Below, piece after piece: positions 15,914 through 23,912 of a stretch of 37,299 nt of DNA. The position numbers were made by a program, and so were the translations under genes. Origin of the DNA: UBA7887 sp964408735 (GTDB lineage: Bacteria; Pseudomonadota; Alphaproteobacteria; UBA7887); contig CAYPAX010000040.1 of the NCBI GenBank assembly GCA_964408735.1, forward strand, positions 1 through 37,299, written 5' to 3'. The notes beneath the pieces are model-generated. The model had not been told where the DNA came from, did no database searches, and saw nothing but the letters and a program-made list of their open reading frames with translations. Within the stretch, counting starts at the first letter, position 1; each line of letters starts with the position of its first letter.

Positions 15914-17008
15914 TCACTCCCCGTAAGCAATCCGATAGATGGCGCCGGCCTGGTCGTCGGCGACGAGCAGGGCGCCGTCGGGCATGACGAGGACATCGGC
16001 GGGGCGGCCCCAGTTGGATTGGCCTTGCAGCCAGCCTTCGGCGAAAGGCTCGTAGGCGGTGGCCTTGCCGGCTTCGTCGAGGCGCACCAGCACCACGCGG
16101 TAGCCGATCTTGGCCGAGCGGTCCCAGGAGCCGTGTTCGGCGATGAAGACCTGGTTGCGGTAGGTGGGCGGGAACATGTCGCCGGTGTAGAAGGTCATGC
16201 CGAGGGGGGCGACATGGGGTCCTAATGGCTGCGCCGGTGGCTCGTAGCCGTCGCAACCTTGCTCGCCGCCATAACGCGGATCGACGACGCTGCCGCCATG
16301 GCAGTAGGGATAGCCGAAATGCAGGCGGGGCGCGCGCGCGTGGTTGAGCTCGCCGGGGGGTAAATTGTCGCCCATGCGGTCGCGGCCGTTGTCCGTGAAC
16401 CACAGATCGCCGGTCTCGGGGTGGAAGGCGAGGCCGACGGAATTGCGCACGCCGCTGGCAAAGGTCTCCATGTTGCCGCCGTCCGCGTCCAGGCGCTGGA
16501 TGGTGCCGAAGGGCGGTGGCGGCTCGCAGACATTGCAGGGCGCGCCGACGGGCACGTAGAGCTTGCCGTCCGGCCCGAAGCCGAGATATTTCCAGCCGTG
16601 GTGGGTGTCGCGCGGCAGGTCGCCTTTCACCACCACCGGCTCGGGCGGCTCGGTGAGCCGCGTCTCGATGTCGTCGTAGCGCAGGATATGGCTGACCGCG
16701 CCGACGTAGAGGGCGCCGTCGCGAAACGCCAGGCCCGTCGGCATGCGCAGGCCGGAGTCGATGACGAAGCCTTCGTCGGCGCGCTGGTCGCCATCCTCGT
16801 CCACCAGCGCGTAGACGTTTCCGGCCGAGCGCGAGCCGACAAAAAGCGTGCCGTTTGCGCCCAGCGCCATCTGCCGCGCGTTCTCCACACCCTCGGCATA
16901 GACCGAGATGGTGAAGCCCTCGGGCAGGCGTATACGCTCCAGCGGCAATTCCGCCGCGGCAGCCGTGCCGGCGACGAGGGCGAGTGGCAGAAGCGTTCTC
17001 AACAGCAT
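15914..17008 (-). CDS. Exported PQQ-dependent sugar (sorbosone-type) dehydrogenase family protein
   Basis: A 365-residue six-bladed beta-propeller protein with a signal peptide (residues 1-19, LLPLALVAGTAAAAELP), so periplasmic. The mature part carries RLPEGFTISVYAEGVENARQMALG, HGWKYLGFGPDGKLYVPVG, SGVRNSVGLAFHPETGDLWFTDNGRD (given here as its segments), FGYPYCHGG and SNWGRPADVL, typical of the L-sorbosone / glucose dehydrogenase family that uses PQQ. A GGGAGCAG ribosome site precedes the ATG at 17008. It ends 64 bases before the acetolactate synthase-like gene on the same strand and could be the first gene of that transcript. Substrate and PQQ dependence are inferred from family only. Confidence 0.85.
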   Translation of the reverse strand: MLLRTLLPLALVAGTAAAAELPLERIRLPEGFTISVYAEGVENARQMALGANGTLFVGSRSAGNVYALVDEDGDQRADEGFVIDSGLRMPTGLAFRDGALYVGAVSHILRYDDIETRLTEPPEPVVVKGDLPRDTHHGWKYLGFGPDGKLYVPVGAPCNVCEPPPPFGTIQRLDADGGNMETFASGVRNSVGLAFHPETGDLWFTDNGRDRMGDNLPPGELNHARAPRLHFGYPYCHGGSVVDPRYGGEQGCDGYEPPAQPLGPHVAPLGMTFYTGDMFPPTYRNQVFIAEHGSWDRSAKIGYRVVLVRLDEAGKATAYEPFAEGWLQGQSNWGRPADVLVMPDGALLVADDQAGAIYRIAYGE

Positions 17009-17084
17009 GGTCTGCTCCCTTCCCGACTTGTCGAATCCGCATTCTTCTATAGCATTGGCCTCAAACCAACAGGGAGACGACGCC

Positions 17085-17477
17085 ATGAGCGAGTGGAATT
17101 TCGTCCACAACGAAGCGGCAAACGCCGAGTGGAAAGAGGGCCTGCGCAACATCTTCGACTACCGCGACCTCGGCATCAAGGCCGGGACGGACGGCGATTA
17201 CATCGCCCACATCGTCAAGGCCAACGGCGGCACGATGGCGGACGAGGTCAACGAGTGGCACGTGCACGACTGCACGTTCCAGTTCGTCATGGTGCTCAAT
17301 GGCTGGGCGCGCTTCGAATATGCGGGCCAGGGCGAGCGCACCATCCGCAAGGGCGACGCCATATTGCAAACGCCGCAACTGCCGCACCGCGAGATCGCCT
17401 GTTCCGAGGATTTCGAGGTGCTGGAGATCGTCGCCCCGGCGAACTTCGAGACTCGTGTGGTCGAAGCGCCAGCTTAG
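17085..17477 (+). CDS. Small cupin-domain protein
   Basis: A single-domain cupin of 130 residues. The first motif is HVHDCTFQFVMVLNG (His59, His61, Gln67) and the second is the PQLPHREIACSEDFEVLEI segment (His101), giving a plausible metal site of three histidines. The ATG at 17085 has AGGGAGA before it. It is transcribed away from the dehydrogenase gene across a 76-base space and ends interlocked with the methyltransferase stop (TTAG at 17474-17477). No enzymatic activity can be assigned; small cupins of this type may be isomerases, dioxygenases or binding proteins. Confidence 0.82.
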   Translation: MSEWNFVHNEAANAEWKEGLRNIFDYRDLGIKAGTDGDYIAHIVKANGGTMADEVNEWHVHDCTFQFVMVLNGWARFEYAGQGERTIRKGDAILQTPQLPHREIACSEDFEVLEIVAPANFETRVVEAPA

Positions 17478-18511
17478 ACTTTGCAGATGTAGATGCAGTT
17501 CTGCGGCCGCGGCGAATCGACCACCCGGACGTCGTCGAAGCCGGCCTCGTCCAGCATCTCGCAGGCCTTCTCGATGCCCCAGACGGTGCCCAGCCCGGCG
17601 CCGCCCTGGGCCAGGGAGACGGTCATGCAGTGCATGACGCTGATGCCGTAGTGGATCGGTGCGAAGCGGTTGCCGATATTGCCGGCGACGTCGGACGCGA
17701 ACTTGAAGTCGATCATCACGAAGGTGCCGTCCTCGGCCAGCGCTTCGCGGATCTTGCGCATCACCACGTCCGGCGCGAACTGATCGTGGATCGAATCGAA
17801 AGCGGTGATCATGTCGAATTTCGGGTCGGTCGGCAGTTCGGTCACATCGACACGCTCGAAGCGGGTGTTGGCGAGGCCCATGCGCTCGGCCTCGGCGGCG
17901 GCGCTCTGCAAGCCGGCGGTGGTGATGTCGTAGCCGTGGAAGCGTGAGGCCGGGAAGGCTTGCGCCATGACATTGATGGCGTGGCCGTCGCCACAGCCCA
18001 CATCGAGCACGTCGATGCCGGCGGCCAATCGGTCGTTGAGCCCGGGCACGGCGCCGAGGAAGCCGTCGACCAGCTTCTCGTCGAAGATGCGCCGCCAGAC
18101 ATCGGACGAGCAGCAGGTGAATTCCGGCCAATAATCTTCATAGGGCACGCCGCCGCCGTGGCGGAAGGCCTCGACCAGCTTCGGCACGTGCTTGGTGAAA
18201 TGGTTCATGATGCCGCTCACCGGCGCGACATTGCCGGCGCCGTCGCCGGTCAGCATGGCGGCGTGGTCTTGCGGAAGGGTGTATCTCTTGCTCTCCGCGT
18301 CGTAGCTGAAAATGCCGCCGGTCGCCATGGCGCCCAGCCATTCGCGCACGTAGCGCTCATCGAGGCTTGCTCGCTCGGCCAGCTCGGCGCTGGTCGCGGG
18401 GCCCTTGGCCGCGGCCTCAAGCAGGCCTGTGCGGTAGCCGATGTCGAGCATGTTGGTGAGCATGCTGCCGGTATAGATATCGACCATGCGCTCGGCGAAT
18501 GTCTGGCTCAT
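17474..18511 (-). CDS. SAM-dependent methyltransferase with winged-helix N-terminus
   Basis: A 345-residue class I methyltransferase. Residues 1-90 resemble the dimerising winged-helix domain found in O-methyltransferases (TGLLEAAAKGPATSAELAER, ERYVREWLGAMATGGIF); the catalytic domain has the SAM motif VLDVGCGDGHAINVM at about 168-182, the acidic DITTAG loop and FDMITAFDSIHD. A pair of cysteines, FTCCSSDVW (132-134), is noticeable. It starts one base after the stop of the AhpD-like gene and is the last gene of a four-gene minus-strand string. The methyl acceptor is unknown; a small organic substrate is likely from the architecture. Confidence 0.85.
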   Translation of the reverse strand: MSQTFAERMVDIYTGSMLTNMLDIGYRTGLLEAAAKGPATSAELAERASLDERYVREWLGAMATGGIFSYDAESKRYTLPQDHAAMLTGDGAGNVAPVSGIMNHFTKHVPKLVEAFRHGGGVPYEDYWPEFTCCSSDVWRRIFDEKLVDGFLGAVPGLNDRLAAGIDVLDVGCGDGHAINVMAQAFPASRFHGYDITTAGLQSAAAEAERMGLANTRFERVDVTELPTDPKFDMITAFDSIHDQFAPDVVMRKIREALAEDGTFVMIDFKFASDVAGNIGNRFAPIHYGISVMHCMTVSLAQGGAGLGTVWGIEKACEMLDEAGFDDVRVVDSPRPQNCIYICKV

Positions 18512-18512
18512 G

Positions 18513-19082
18513 TCAGCGCCCCATGGCGTAGAATTCAGGGTTCGGCCGCATGCCGGCGAGGTTGGCCATGCGGTTGGACAGCGCGAAGAAGGCGGTGATG
18601 GCGCCGATGTCCCAGATGTCCTCGTCCGTAAATCCATGTTCGTGCAAGGCGGCGTAATCCTCATCGCCGATCGCTGCCGACTCCTGCGCCACCTTCATGG
18701 CAAACGCGAGCATGGCACGCTGGCGCGGCGTGATATCGGCCTTGCGATAGTTGATTGCGACCTGATCGGCGATCAGCGGATCCTTGGCGCGGATGCGCAG
18801 GATCGCCCCATGCGCGACAACGCAGTACTGGCAATTGTTCGCGCCCGAAGTGGTTACCACGATCATCTCGCGCTCGGCCTGGGTGAGGCCGCCCTCTTTG
18901 TCCATCAGCGCGTCATGAAAAGCCAGAAACGCGCGCAGTTCCTCCGGCCGGTGCGCCAGTGCCAGAAACACGTTCGGGACGAACCCCGCCTTCTCCTGCA
19001 CGGCAAAAATGCGCTCGCGCAGATCATCCGGCAGCGAAGCCACGTCGGGCACGGGAAAGCGGCTGATGGGGGTGTCGTTCAT
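18513..19082 (-). CDS. Peroxidase-related (carboxymuconolactone decarboxylase / AhpD-like) protein
   Basis: A 189-residue AhpD-fold protein of the peroxidase-related group. It keeps the active-site pattern CxxC followed by His: Cys84, Cys87 and His91 in NNCQYCVVAHGA, with Glu70/Glu72 upstream in TQAEREMIVV. In AhpD such cysteines carry thiol peroxidase or disulfide reductase chemistry. The C-terminal YEDIWD-like segment (DEDIWDIGAITAFFALSNR) is also typical. The start overlaps the stop of the AbrB-type gene (ATGA at 19079-19082). Likely involved in peroxide or organic radical detoxification next to the flavoprotein ETF-QO; this is inference. Confidence 0.85.
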   Translation of the reverse strand: MNDTPISRFPVPDVASLPDDLRERIFAVQEKAGFVPNVFLALAHRPEELRAFLAFHDALMDKEGGLTQAEREMIVVTTSGANNCQYCVVAHGAILRIRAKDPLIADQVAINYRKADITPRQRAMLAFAMKVAQESAAIGDEDYAALHEHGFTDEDIWDIGAITAFFALSNRMANLAGMRPNPEFYAMGR

Positions 19083-19294
19083 GAGAGACCTTTCAGGGTA
19101 TTTCGGTATCGGCCCATGATTTCCTCAGCTTTTGTCATCTTTTCGTCAGGGTCATATCGTCTGACTCGATAGCCTCCCTCGGATTCGACCAACATCAACG
19201 TGTCGCCTTCACCGACCCGAAGACGTGCAATGGCTTCCGGCGGCAAGGGCACGACCAGAGAATCGCCGTCCTTGTAAATCTTCACTGTGATCAT
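19079..19294 (-). CDS. AbrB/MazE-type antitoxin-like DNA-binding protein without visible toxin
   Basis: A 71-residue protein with a swapped-hairpin AbrB/SpoVT/MazE fold: KIYKDGDSLVVPLPPEAIARL then VGEGDTLMLVESEGGYRVRRYD, followed by a short helical tail (AEEIMGRYRNTLKGL) like that by which such antitoxins hold a Doc-type toxin. In standard modules the toxin overlaps or follows the antitoxin. Here the following gene, overlapping in ATGA, is the AhpD-like peroxidase-related gene, and no Doc, VapC or MazF homologue is in the window. It may have become a regulator of its operon, or the toxin may have been lost. GGGAG precedes the ATG. Confidence 0.8.
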   Translation of the reverse strand: MITVKIYKDGDSLVVPLPPEAIARLRVGEGDTLMLVESEGGYRVRRYDPDEKMTKAEEIMGRYRNTLKGLS

Positions 19295-19307
19295 GATTGC
19301 CGCTCCC

Positions 19308-20945
19308 TCACATGTTCGGGTAGTTCGGGCCGCCGCCGCCTTCGGGCACGGTCCAGGTGATGTTCTGGGTCGGGTCCTTGATGTCGCAGGTCTTGCAGTG
19401 CAGGCAGTTCTGGGCGTTGACCTGGAGGCGCTTGTCGCCGTCTTCCTCGATGATCTCGTAGACGCCGGCCGGGCAGTAGCGTTGCTCGGGCGCCTCGTAG
19501 GTCGCGAGGTTGGTGGCGATGGGCACGGCCTCGTCGGCGAGCTTGAGGTGCGAGGGCTGGTCTTCCTCGTGATTGGTGGCCGAGAACGAGACGTTGGTAA
19601 GGCGGTCGAAGGTCAGGCTACCGTCGGCCTTGGGATAGGCGATGGGCTGGAAGCCTTTGGCCGGGCGCGTCGCCGCGTGATCGGTGTGGGCGTGGCGCAG
19701 GGTCCACGGTGCGCGGCCGCGCAGCAGCAGCTGGTCGATGCCGGTATAGAGCGTGCCGCCCCACAGACCCCACTTGAACGAGGGGCGCACGTTGCGGGCG
19801 CGATGGAGCTCGTCCCAGGCCCAGGAGGCGCGGAAGCTTTGGGCATAGCCGTCCAGGGTCAGCGGTCCCGCCTCCTCGTCGGCGCCGGTCTCGAAGGCCT
19901 CGAAGATGGCTTCGGCCGCCAGCATGCCCGACTTCATCGCCGTGTGGGTGCCCTTGATCTTGGGCATGTTGAGGGTGCCCGCCTCGCAGCCCACCAGCAC
20001 GCCGCCGGGGAAGGCGAGCTTCGCCAGGCACTGGGCGCCGCCCTCGTTGAGCGCCCGCGCGCCATAGGCCACGCGGCGACCGCCCTCGAAGACATCGCGA
20101 ACCTTGGGATGGGTCTTGAAGCGCTGAAATTCCTCATACGGGCTGAGATAGGGATTGGCATAGTCGAGGCCGATGACGAAGCCGACCGAGACCAGATTGT
20201 CCTCCAGGTGGTAGAGGAACGAGCCGCCGTAGGTTTTGGTATCCAGCGGCCAGCCGGCGGTGTGCATGATCAGCCCCGGCTTGTGCCTGGCCGGGTCGAT
20301 CTCCCACAGCTCCTTCAGCCCGATGCCGTAGGTCTGGGGCTGGTCGCCGGCCAAGTCGTAGCGCTCTATCAGCGTCTTGCCGAGACTGCCGCGGCAGCCT
20401 TCGGCGAACACCGTGAGCTTGCCGTGCAGCTCCATGCCCGGCTGGTGGTTGGGACCGGGCTCGCCCGCCTTGGTGATGCCCATGTCGCCGGTAGCGACGC
20501 CCTTCACACCGCCGTCTTCGTCGTAGAGCACTTCGGCCGCCGCGAAGCCGGGATAGACCTCGACGCCGAGGGCTTCGGCCTGCTCGGCCAGCCAGCGGCA
20601 GAGATTGCCGAGGCTGATGATGTGGTTGCCGTGGTTGCGCATGCCCGGTGGCAGAAACAGGCCGGGAACCCCGAAGCCGCCAGATTCGGTGAGGAACAGG
20701 AACTGCTCTTCGCTCACCGCCGTGCTGATCGGCGCGCCCTTGTCCTTCCAGTCGGGGATCAGCTCGTCGAGGGCGCGGGATTCGAGCACCGCGCCGGAGA
20801 GAATGTGGGCGCCCACTTCCGAGCCTTTTTCGAGCACGCAGACCTCGCGATCCGGCGCCAGCTGCTTGAGCCGGATCGCGGTCGCCAGGCCCGCCGGGCC
20901 GGCACCGACGATGACCACGTCGAAAGGCATCGATTCCCGTTCCAT
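19308..20945 (-). CDS. Electron transfer flavoprotein-ubiquinone oxidoreductase
   Basis: ETF-QO, an inner-membrane flavo-iron-sulfur protein that passes electrons from ETF (fatty acid, amino acid and choline dehydrogenations) to ubiquinone. The 545 residues match the family length. An N-terminal FAD motif (VVIVGAGPAGLATAIRLKQL, residues 10-29) is followed by GSEVGAHILSGAVLE and the ubiquinone-binding region, and the C-terminal 4Fe-4S cysteines appear in YCPAGVYE and NCLHCKTCDIKDPTQNI. I chose the ATG at 20945, because homologues start MERESM; a second ATG at 20930 is possible. The AbrB-type gene follows after 13 bases, so it leads a four-gene string. Confidence 0.96.
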   Translation of the reverse strand: MERESMPFDVVIVGAGPAGLATAIRLKQLAPDREVCVLEKGSEVGAHILSGAVLESRALDELIPDWKDKGAPISTAVSEEQFLFLTESGGFGVPGLFLPPGMRNHGNHIISLGNLCRWLAEQAEALGVEVYPGFAAAEVLYDEDGGVKGVATGDMGITKAGEPGPNHQPGMELHGKLTVFAEGCRGSLGKTLIERYDLAGDQPQTYGIGLKELWEIDPARHKPGLIMHTAGWPLDTKTYGGSFLYHLEDNLVSVGFVIGLDYANPYLSPYEEFQRFKTHPKVRDVFEGGRRVAYGARALNEGGAQCLAKLAFPGGVLVGCEAGTLNMPKIKGTHTAMKSGMLAAEAIFEAFETGADEEAGPLTLDGYAQSFRASWAWDELHRARNVRPSFKWGLWGGTLYTGIDQLLLRGRAPWTLRHAHTDHAATRPAKGFQPIAYPKADGSLTFDRLTNVSFSATNHEEDQPSHLKLADEAVPIATNLATYEAPEQRYCPAGVYEIIEEDGDKRLQVNAQNCLHCKTCDIKDPTQNITWTVPEGGGGPNYPNM

Positions 20946-21020
20946 CTCCACTCTCCGTCGCGCTTTCTGGCAATCGCAGCGGAGGTCTGATAGCACATCG
21001 CGGCAAGGGAGGGCAGACGC

Positions 21021-21815
21021 ATGACAGACACCATCGCCGTCAACGGCATCGATATCGCCTATCGCTGGGACGGGCCGGAAGACGCACCGGTGCTGACGCT
21101 GAGCAACAGCCTGGCATCCAGCCACGCCATGTGGGATTCGCAGATGCCGGCGCTCACGCCATCCTGGCGCGTGCTGCGCTATGACACCCGTGGCCACGGC
21201 GCCAGCGGTGTCAGCGATGGTGCCTACGCCATGGACCTGCTGGCCAGGGACGTGGTCGGGCTGTGGGATGCGCTGGGCGTGGAGAAGAGCGCCTTTTGCG
21301 GCCTTTCCCTCGGCGGCATGACCGGCCAGCAGCTCGGCATCGCTCACGGCGAACGACTGACGGCATTGGTGCTCTGCGACACCATCGCCAAATGGCCGGA
21401 CGGTGTGACGGCGATCTGGAACGGCCGCGTGCGCGCGGCACAACAAGCCGGCATGGGCCCGCTGGTCGAGCCGACCCTGGAGCGCTGGTTCACCCGCCCC
21501 TATCGTGATCGCCAGCCGGCCGAACTCGATGCGGTCGCGGCGATGATCGCGAACACGCCGGTGACCGGCTATGTCGGCGCCTCCATGGGTATCGTCAAGA
21601 TCGACTTCCTCGACCGCCTGTCGTCGATCGGCGTGCCGACCCTGGTGATCGTCGGTGCCGACGACCCGGCGACGACGGTGGCGGCATCCGAGGCCATCCA
21701 GTCGCGCATACCCGGCGCCGAGCTGGCGGTGATCGAGGAAGCGGCACACCTTGCCAATGTCGAACAGCCCGAGGCCTTCAACGCGGCGTTGACGGGTTTT
21801 CTCAGCCGATTGTAG
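21021..21815 (+). CDS. Alpha/beta hydrolase, 3-oxoadipate enol-lactonase-like
   Basis: A 264-residue alpha/beta hydrolase with nucleophile Ser96 in GLSLGGMTG, acid near Asp214 in VGADDPATT and His243 in EEAAHLANVEQPEAF. The strand-turn RYDTRGHGASGVSDGAY and the substrate-pocket region match 3-oxoadipate enol-lactonase (PcaD), which hydrolyses the enol-lactone in the protocatechuate branch of the beta-ketoadipate pathway. No other pca gene is nearby, so the exact substrate is uncertain. It is divergent from ETF-QO across 75 bases and its end overlaps the convergent phosphatase gene by 14 bases. Confidence 0.87.
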   Translation: MTDTIAVNGIDIAYRWDGPEDAPVLTLSNSLASSHAMWDSQMPALTPSWRVLRYDTRGHGASGVSDGAYAMDLLARDVVGLWDALGVEKSAFCGLSLGGMTGQQLGIAHGERLTALVLCDTIAKWPDGVTAIWNGRVRAAQQAGMGPLVEPTLERWFTRPYRDRQPAELDAVAAMIANTPVTGYVGASMGIVKIDFLDRLSSIGVPTLVIVGADDPATTVAASEAIQSRIPGAELAVIEEAAHLANVEQPEAFNAALTGFLSRL

Positions 21816-22614
21816 GCGCCGCTGCGGCAAAGCGCGGCAGCAGCGCGGCGTGCAGTGACGTATCACCGCAGGCGACAATGTGGCTGCTGCCGAGGGCCGG
21901 GCCGCCGTCCCAGGATGTAATGACGCCGCCGGCGGCTTCGATCAGCGGCACCAGGGCGCAAACATCCCAGGGCTTGAGGTCGCCTTCCACCACCAGGTCC
22001 ACCACGCCCGCGGCGAGCATGGCATAGGCGTAGCAGTTGCCGCCGAACTGGGTCACGGCGGCGTGCCGGCGCAGGCTTTCGAACAAAGCGCGCTGGGCTG
22101 GGCTCGCCATCATTGCCGGATCGGTCATCGCCATAACCGCATCGTCGAGCTGCCGACAGGCGCGGCTGGCAATGGCCGCGCCGTTGAGGGTGGCGCCGCT
22201 GGCGCTGCCGACGAACCGTTCGTCGAGCACCGGCTGATCGATGACACCCAGAACCGGCTCGCCTTCCAGGGTGAGGCCAATGAGAATGCCGAACAGCGGC
22301 ATGCCGGCGATAAAGGCGCGGGTGCCGTCTATGGGATCTATGATCCACTGCCAGGGCGCGTCCGGCCGGGTGCTGCCGTGCTCTTCGCCAAGAATGCCAT
22401 GCTCCGGATAGCGCGCCTCAATGCGCTCGCGAATGGCGGCTTCGGCGTCCCGATCGGCCACGGTGACCGGCTGCATGCGCGCTACCGCGGCATCCTTCTG
22501 GTCGACCGTGAGGGCTGAGCGGAAATGGCGCGATACGATGGCGCGTGCGGCATCGGCCAACTCGTCGGCGAAGGCGAGCAGTGCTGCCAGGTCCTTGTCG
22601 TCCAAATCAGCCAA
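21802..22614 (-). CDS. hisN: Histidinol-phosphatase-type inositol monophosphatase family protein
   Basis: A 270-residue Mg-dependent phosphatase of the inositol monophosphatase fold. Metal-binding motifs are GILGEEHG, WIIDPIDGTRAFIAGMPLFG (the TRAF variant is common in HisN-type histidinol phosphatases) and KPWDVCALVPLIEAAGG. HisN hydrolyses L-histidinol phosphate in histidine synthesis; an inositol or nucleotide phosphatase role cannot be excluded. There is no ATG near the domain start. I use TTG at 22614, which overlaps the end of the binding-protein gene by 8 bases; another TTG at 22605, with GGCAGG 9 bases before it, is equally possible. The unusual start suggests translation coupled to the upstream gene. 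Confidence 0.85.
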   Translation of the reverse strand: MADLDDKDLAALLAFADELADAARAIVSRHFRSALTVDQKDAAVARMQPVTVADRDAEAAIRERIEARYPEHGILGEEHGSTRPDAPWQWIIDPIDGTRAFIAGMPLFGILIGLTLEGEPVLGVIDQPVLDERFVGSASGATLNGAAIASRACRQLDDAVMAMTDPAMMASPAQRALFESLRRHAAVTQFGGNCYAYAMLAAGVVDLVVEGDLKPWDVCALVPLIEAAGGVITSWDGGPALGSSHIVACGDTSLHAALLPRFAAAAPTIG

Positions 22615-23761
22615 CCTGCCGCTTGGCGTCGTTGTAGAGGCCGAGCATGACGTCGTAATCCGGATTGATGTCGTAATCGACGCAGCGTGCCATGTCCGCT
22701 TCCAGCGAATACCATTGCAGCGCATCGAGCTCGTGCGAGTTGAAGAGCTGCAGGACGGCCGGATCGCCCATCTGGCTGACCGGGTTGTAGGTGCCTTCGG
22801 CAAAGGCGACGATCTTGGCCGTCTGCGGCTGTTGCACATAGTCGAGGAAGTCGTAGGCGCGCGGCGACAGCTCCGGGTTGGCCACGGCCGAGGTGATCTC
22901 GACCCAGCTGATAGCGCCCTTGCCGTCCATGGGCCCGTTGTTCGGCGTGATGCCGCGAATATGGCGCAGGCCATCGAGGCGGGCTGGCGAGGCGGTATAG
23001 GTTCCGCCGGAGAAATAGCCGTCGATCTCGCCGTTGATCAACGCATTGTTGATCAGCCAAGCATCGTCGGTGAGAAAGCGAGCATTTCCCAGCAGCCGCT
23101 GGGCCACCCCATGGAACTGCGCCAGCTCGCCATCGTCATGGAGCTTGAAGGGATCGATGCCGGCTGCAATGCAGATGTGCAGGATGTTCCAGTTGTCGTA
23201 GGCGAGAATGGCGTAGCGGTCTTTCATCGCCGCGTCCCGGAACAGGGCCAGGCCCTGGTCCTCCGCCATCTCGAGCGAGATGTGATTGGTGTTGACGACG
23301 AAATTGAAAGGGCCGAAGCGTTGCGCCATGCCTAGCAGGCGCTCGCCATCCTCGCTGGTGGTCCAGCGGTAGGGCGCGCGAAACGCCGGCAGCATGCGGT
23401 CCTGATAGGCCTCGTATCGCTCGCGGTCGAGCGGCACCAGCAGGCCTTCCGGGTCGAGCACCTGGCGCGCCCAGGGATTGTTGAGCGTCACCAGGTCCCA
23501 GATCGCTGTCTCTCCTGAGCGCAGTCGCTCCACCGCGTCGGGATCGGAGGTGTTGCGTTCCGAGCGCACTTCGCAGTCGAATTTCTCGCGGAAAGGATCC
23601 AGCACGTTGGTGGAGTCGTAACCCTCCCAACAATAAATGTTGAGCTCACGCTCGCGCTGGGCCTGGGCGGATGCGGGCAACATTACGGCAGCCGCTGTAC
23701 ACCCTGCCAGGGTGCCGAAGCGGCGGCGAGTCAGATCACGGGTCGGTTTCGACCTCTGCAT
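22607..23761 (-). CDS. Tat-exported ABC substrate-binding protein, spermidine/putrescine type
   Basis: A 384-residue periplasmic binding protein of the PotD/PotF group. The leader has a twin-arginine motif, TRRRFGTLAG, a hydrophobic core and PASAQAQ before the mature start LNIYCWEGYDSTNVLDPF, the first strand expected in this family; later parts include DLVTLNNPWARQV, FGPFNFVVNTNHIS and AVANPELSPRAYDFLDYV. I take the ATG at 23761, with AGAGG before it, because upstream starts lie in or next to a terminator hairpin. No ABC permease or ATPase gene is adjacent, so its partner must be elsewhere. It overlaps the phosphatase gene downstream. Confidence 0.87.
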   Translation of the reverse strand: MQRSKPTRDLTRRRFGTLAGCTAAAVMLPASAQAQRERELNIYCWEGYDSTNVLDPFREKFDCEVRSERNTSDPDAVERLRSGETAIWDLVTLNNPWARQVLDPEGLLVPLDRERYEAYQDRMLPAFRAPYRWTTSEDGERLLGMAQRFGPFNFVVNTNHISLEMAEDQGLALFRDAAMKDRYAILAYDNWNILHICIAAGIDPFKLHDDGELAQFHGVAQRLLGNARFLTDDAWLINNALINGEIDGYFSGGTYTASPARLDGLRHIRGITPNNGPMDGKGAISWVEITSAVANPELSPRAYDFLDYVQQPQTAKIVAFAEGTYNPVSQMGDPAVLQLFNSHELDALQWYSLEADMARCVDYDINPDYDVMLGLYNDAKRQVG

Positions 23762-23819
23762 CGCGCCTCTTGTCTCACCCGGCTCTGAGACCGGGTTCTC
23801 CATATTGCCGTGCCGTGGC

Positions 23820-23868
23820 GCAGAAAGAAAGCGGGGCGTGCCATCCGGCACGCCCCGCGGGTCTTTTT
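23820..23868 (-). terminator. Intrinsic terminator between the cyclase-family gene and the binding-protein gene
   Basis: A perfect 12-pair GC-rich stem, GCGGGGCGTGCC (23831-23842) with GGCACGCCCCGC (23847-23858), and a 4-base loop. Read on the minus strand it is followed by TTTCTTTCTG, ending the cyclase-family transcript 55 bases after its stop. On the plus strand it is followed by GGGTCTTTTT, so it could work in both directions. Confidence 0.85.
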
Positions 23869-23912
23869 CGCTGGCCGGGAGGTCCCGGTCGGCGAATGCC
23901 GTTTGCGAACTC

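Noticed and set aside
23803..23851. Upstream starts (GTG at 23851, ATG at 23803) for the binding-protein gene
   Set aside because: The GTG lies inside a perfect terminator hairpin and the ATG has no ribosome site; the ATG at 23761 has one and gives a proper Tat leader.
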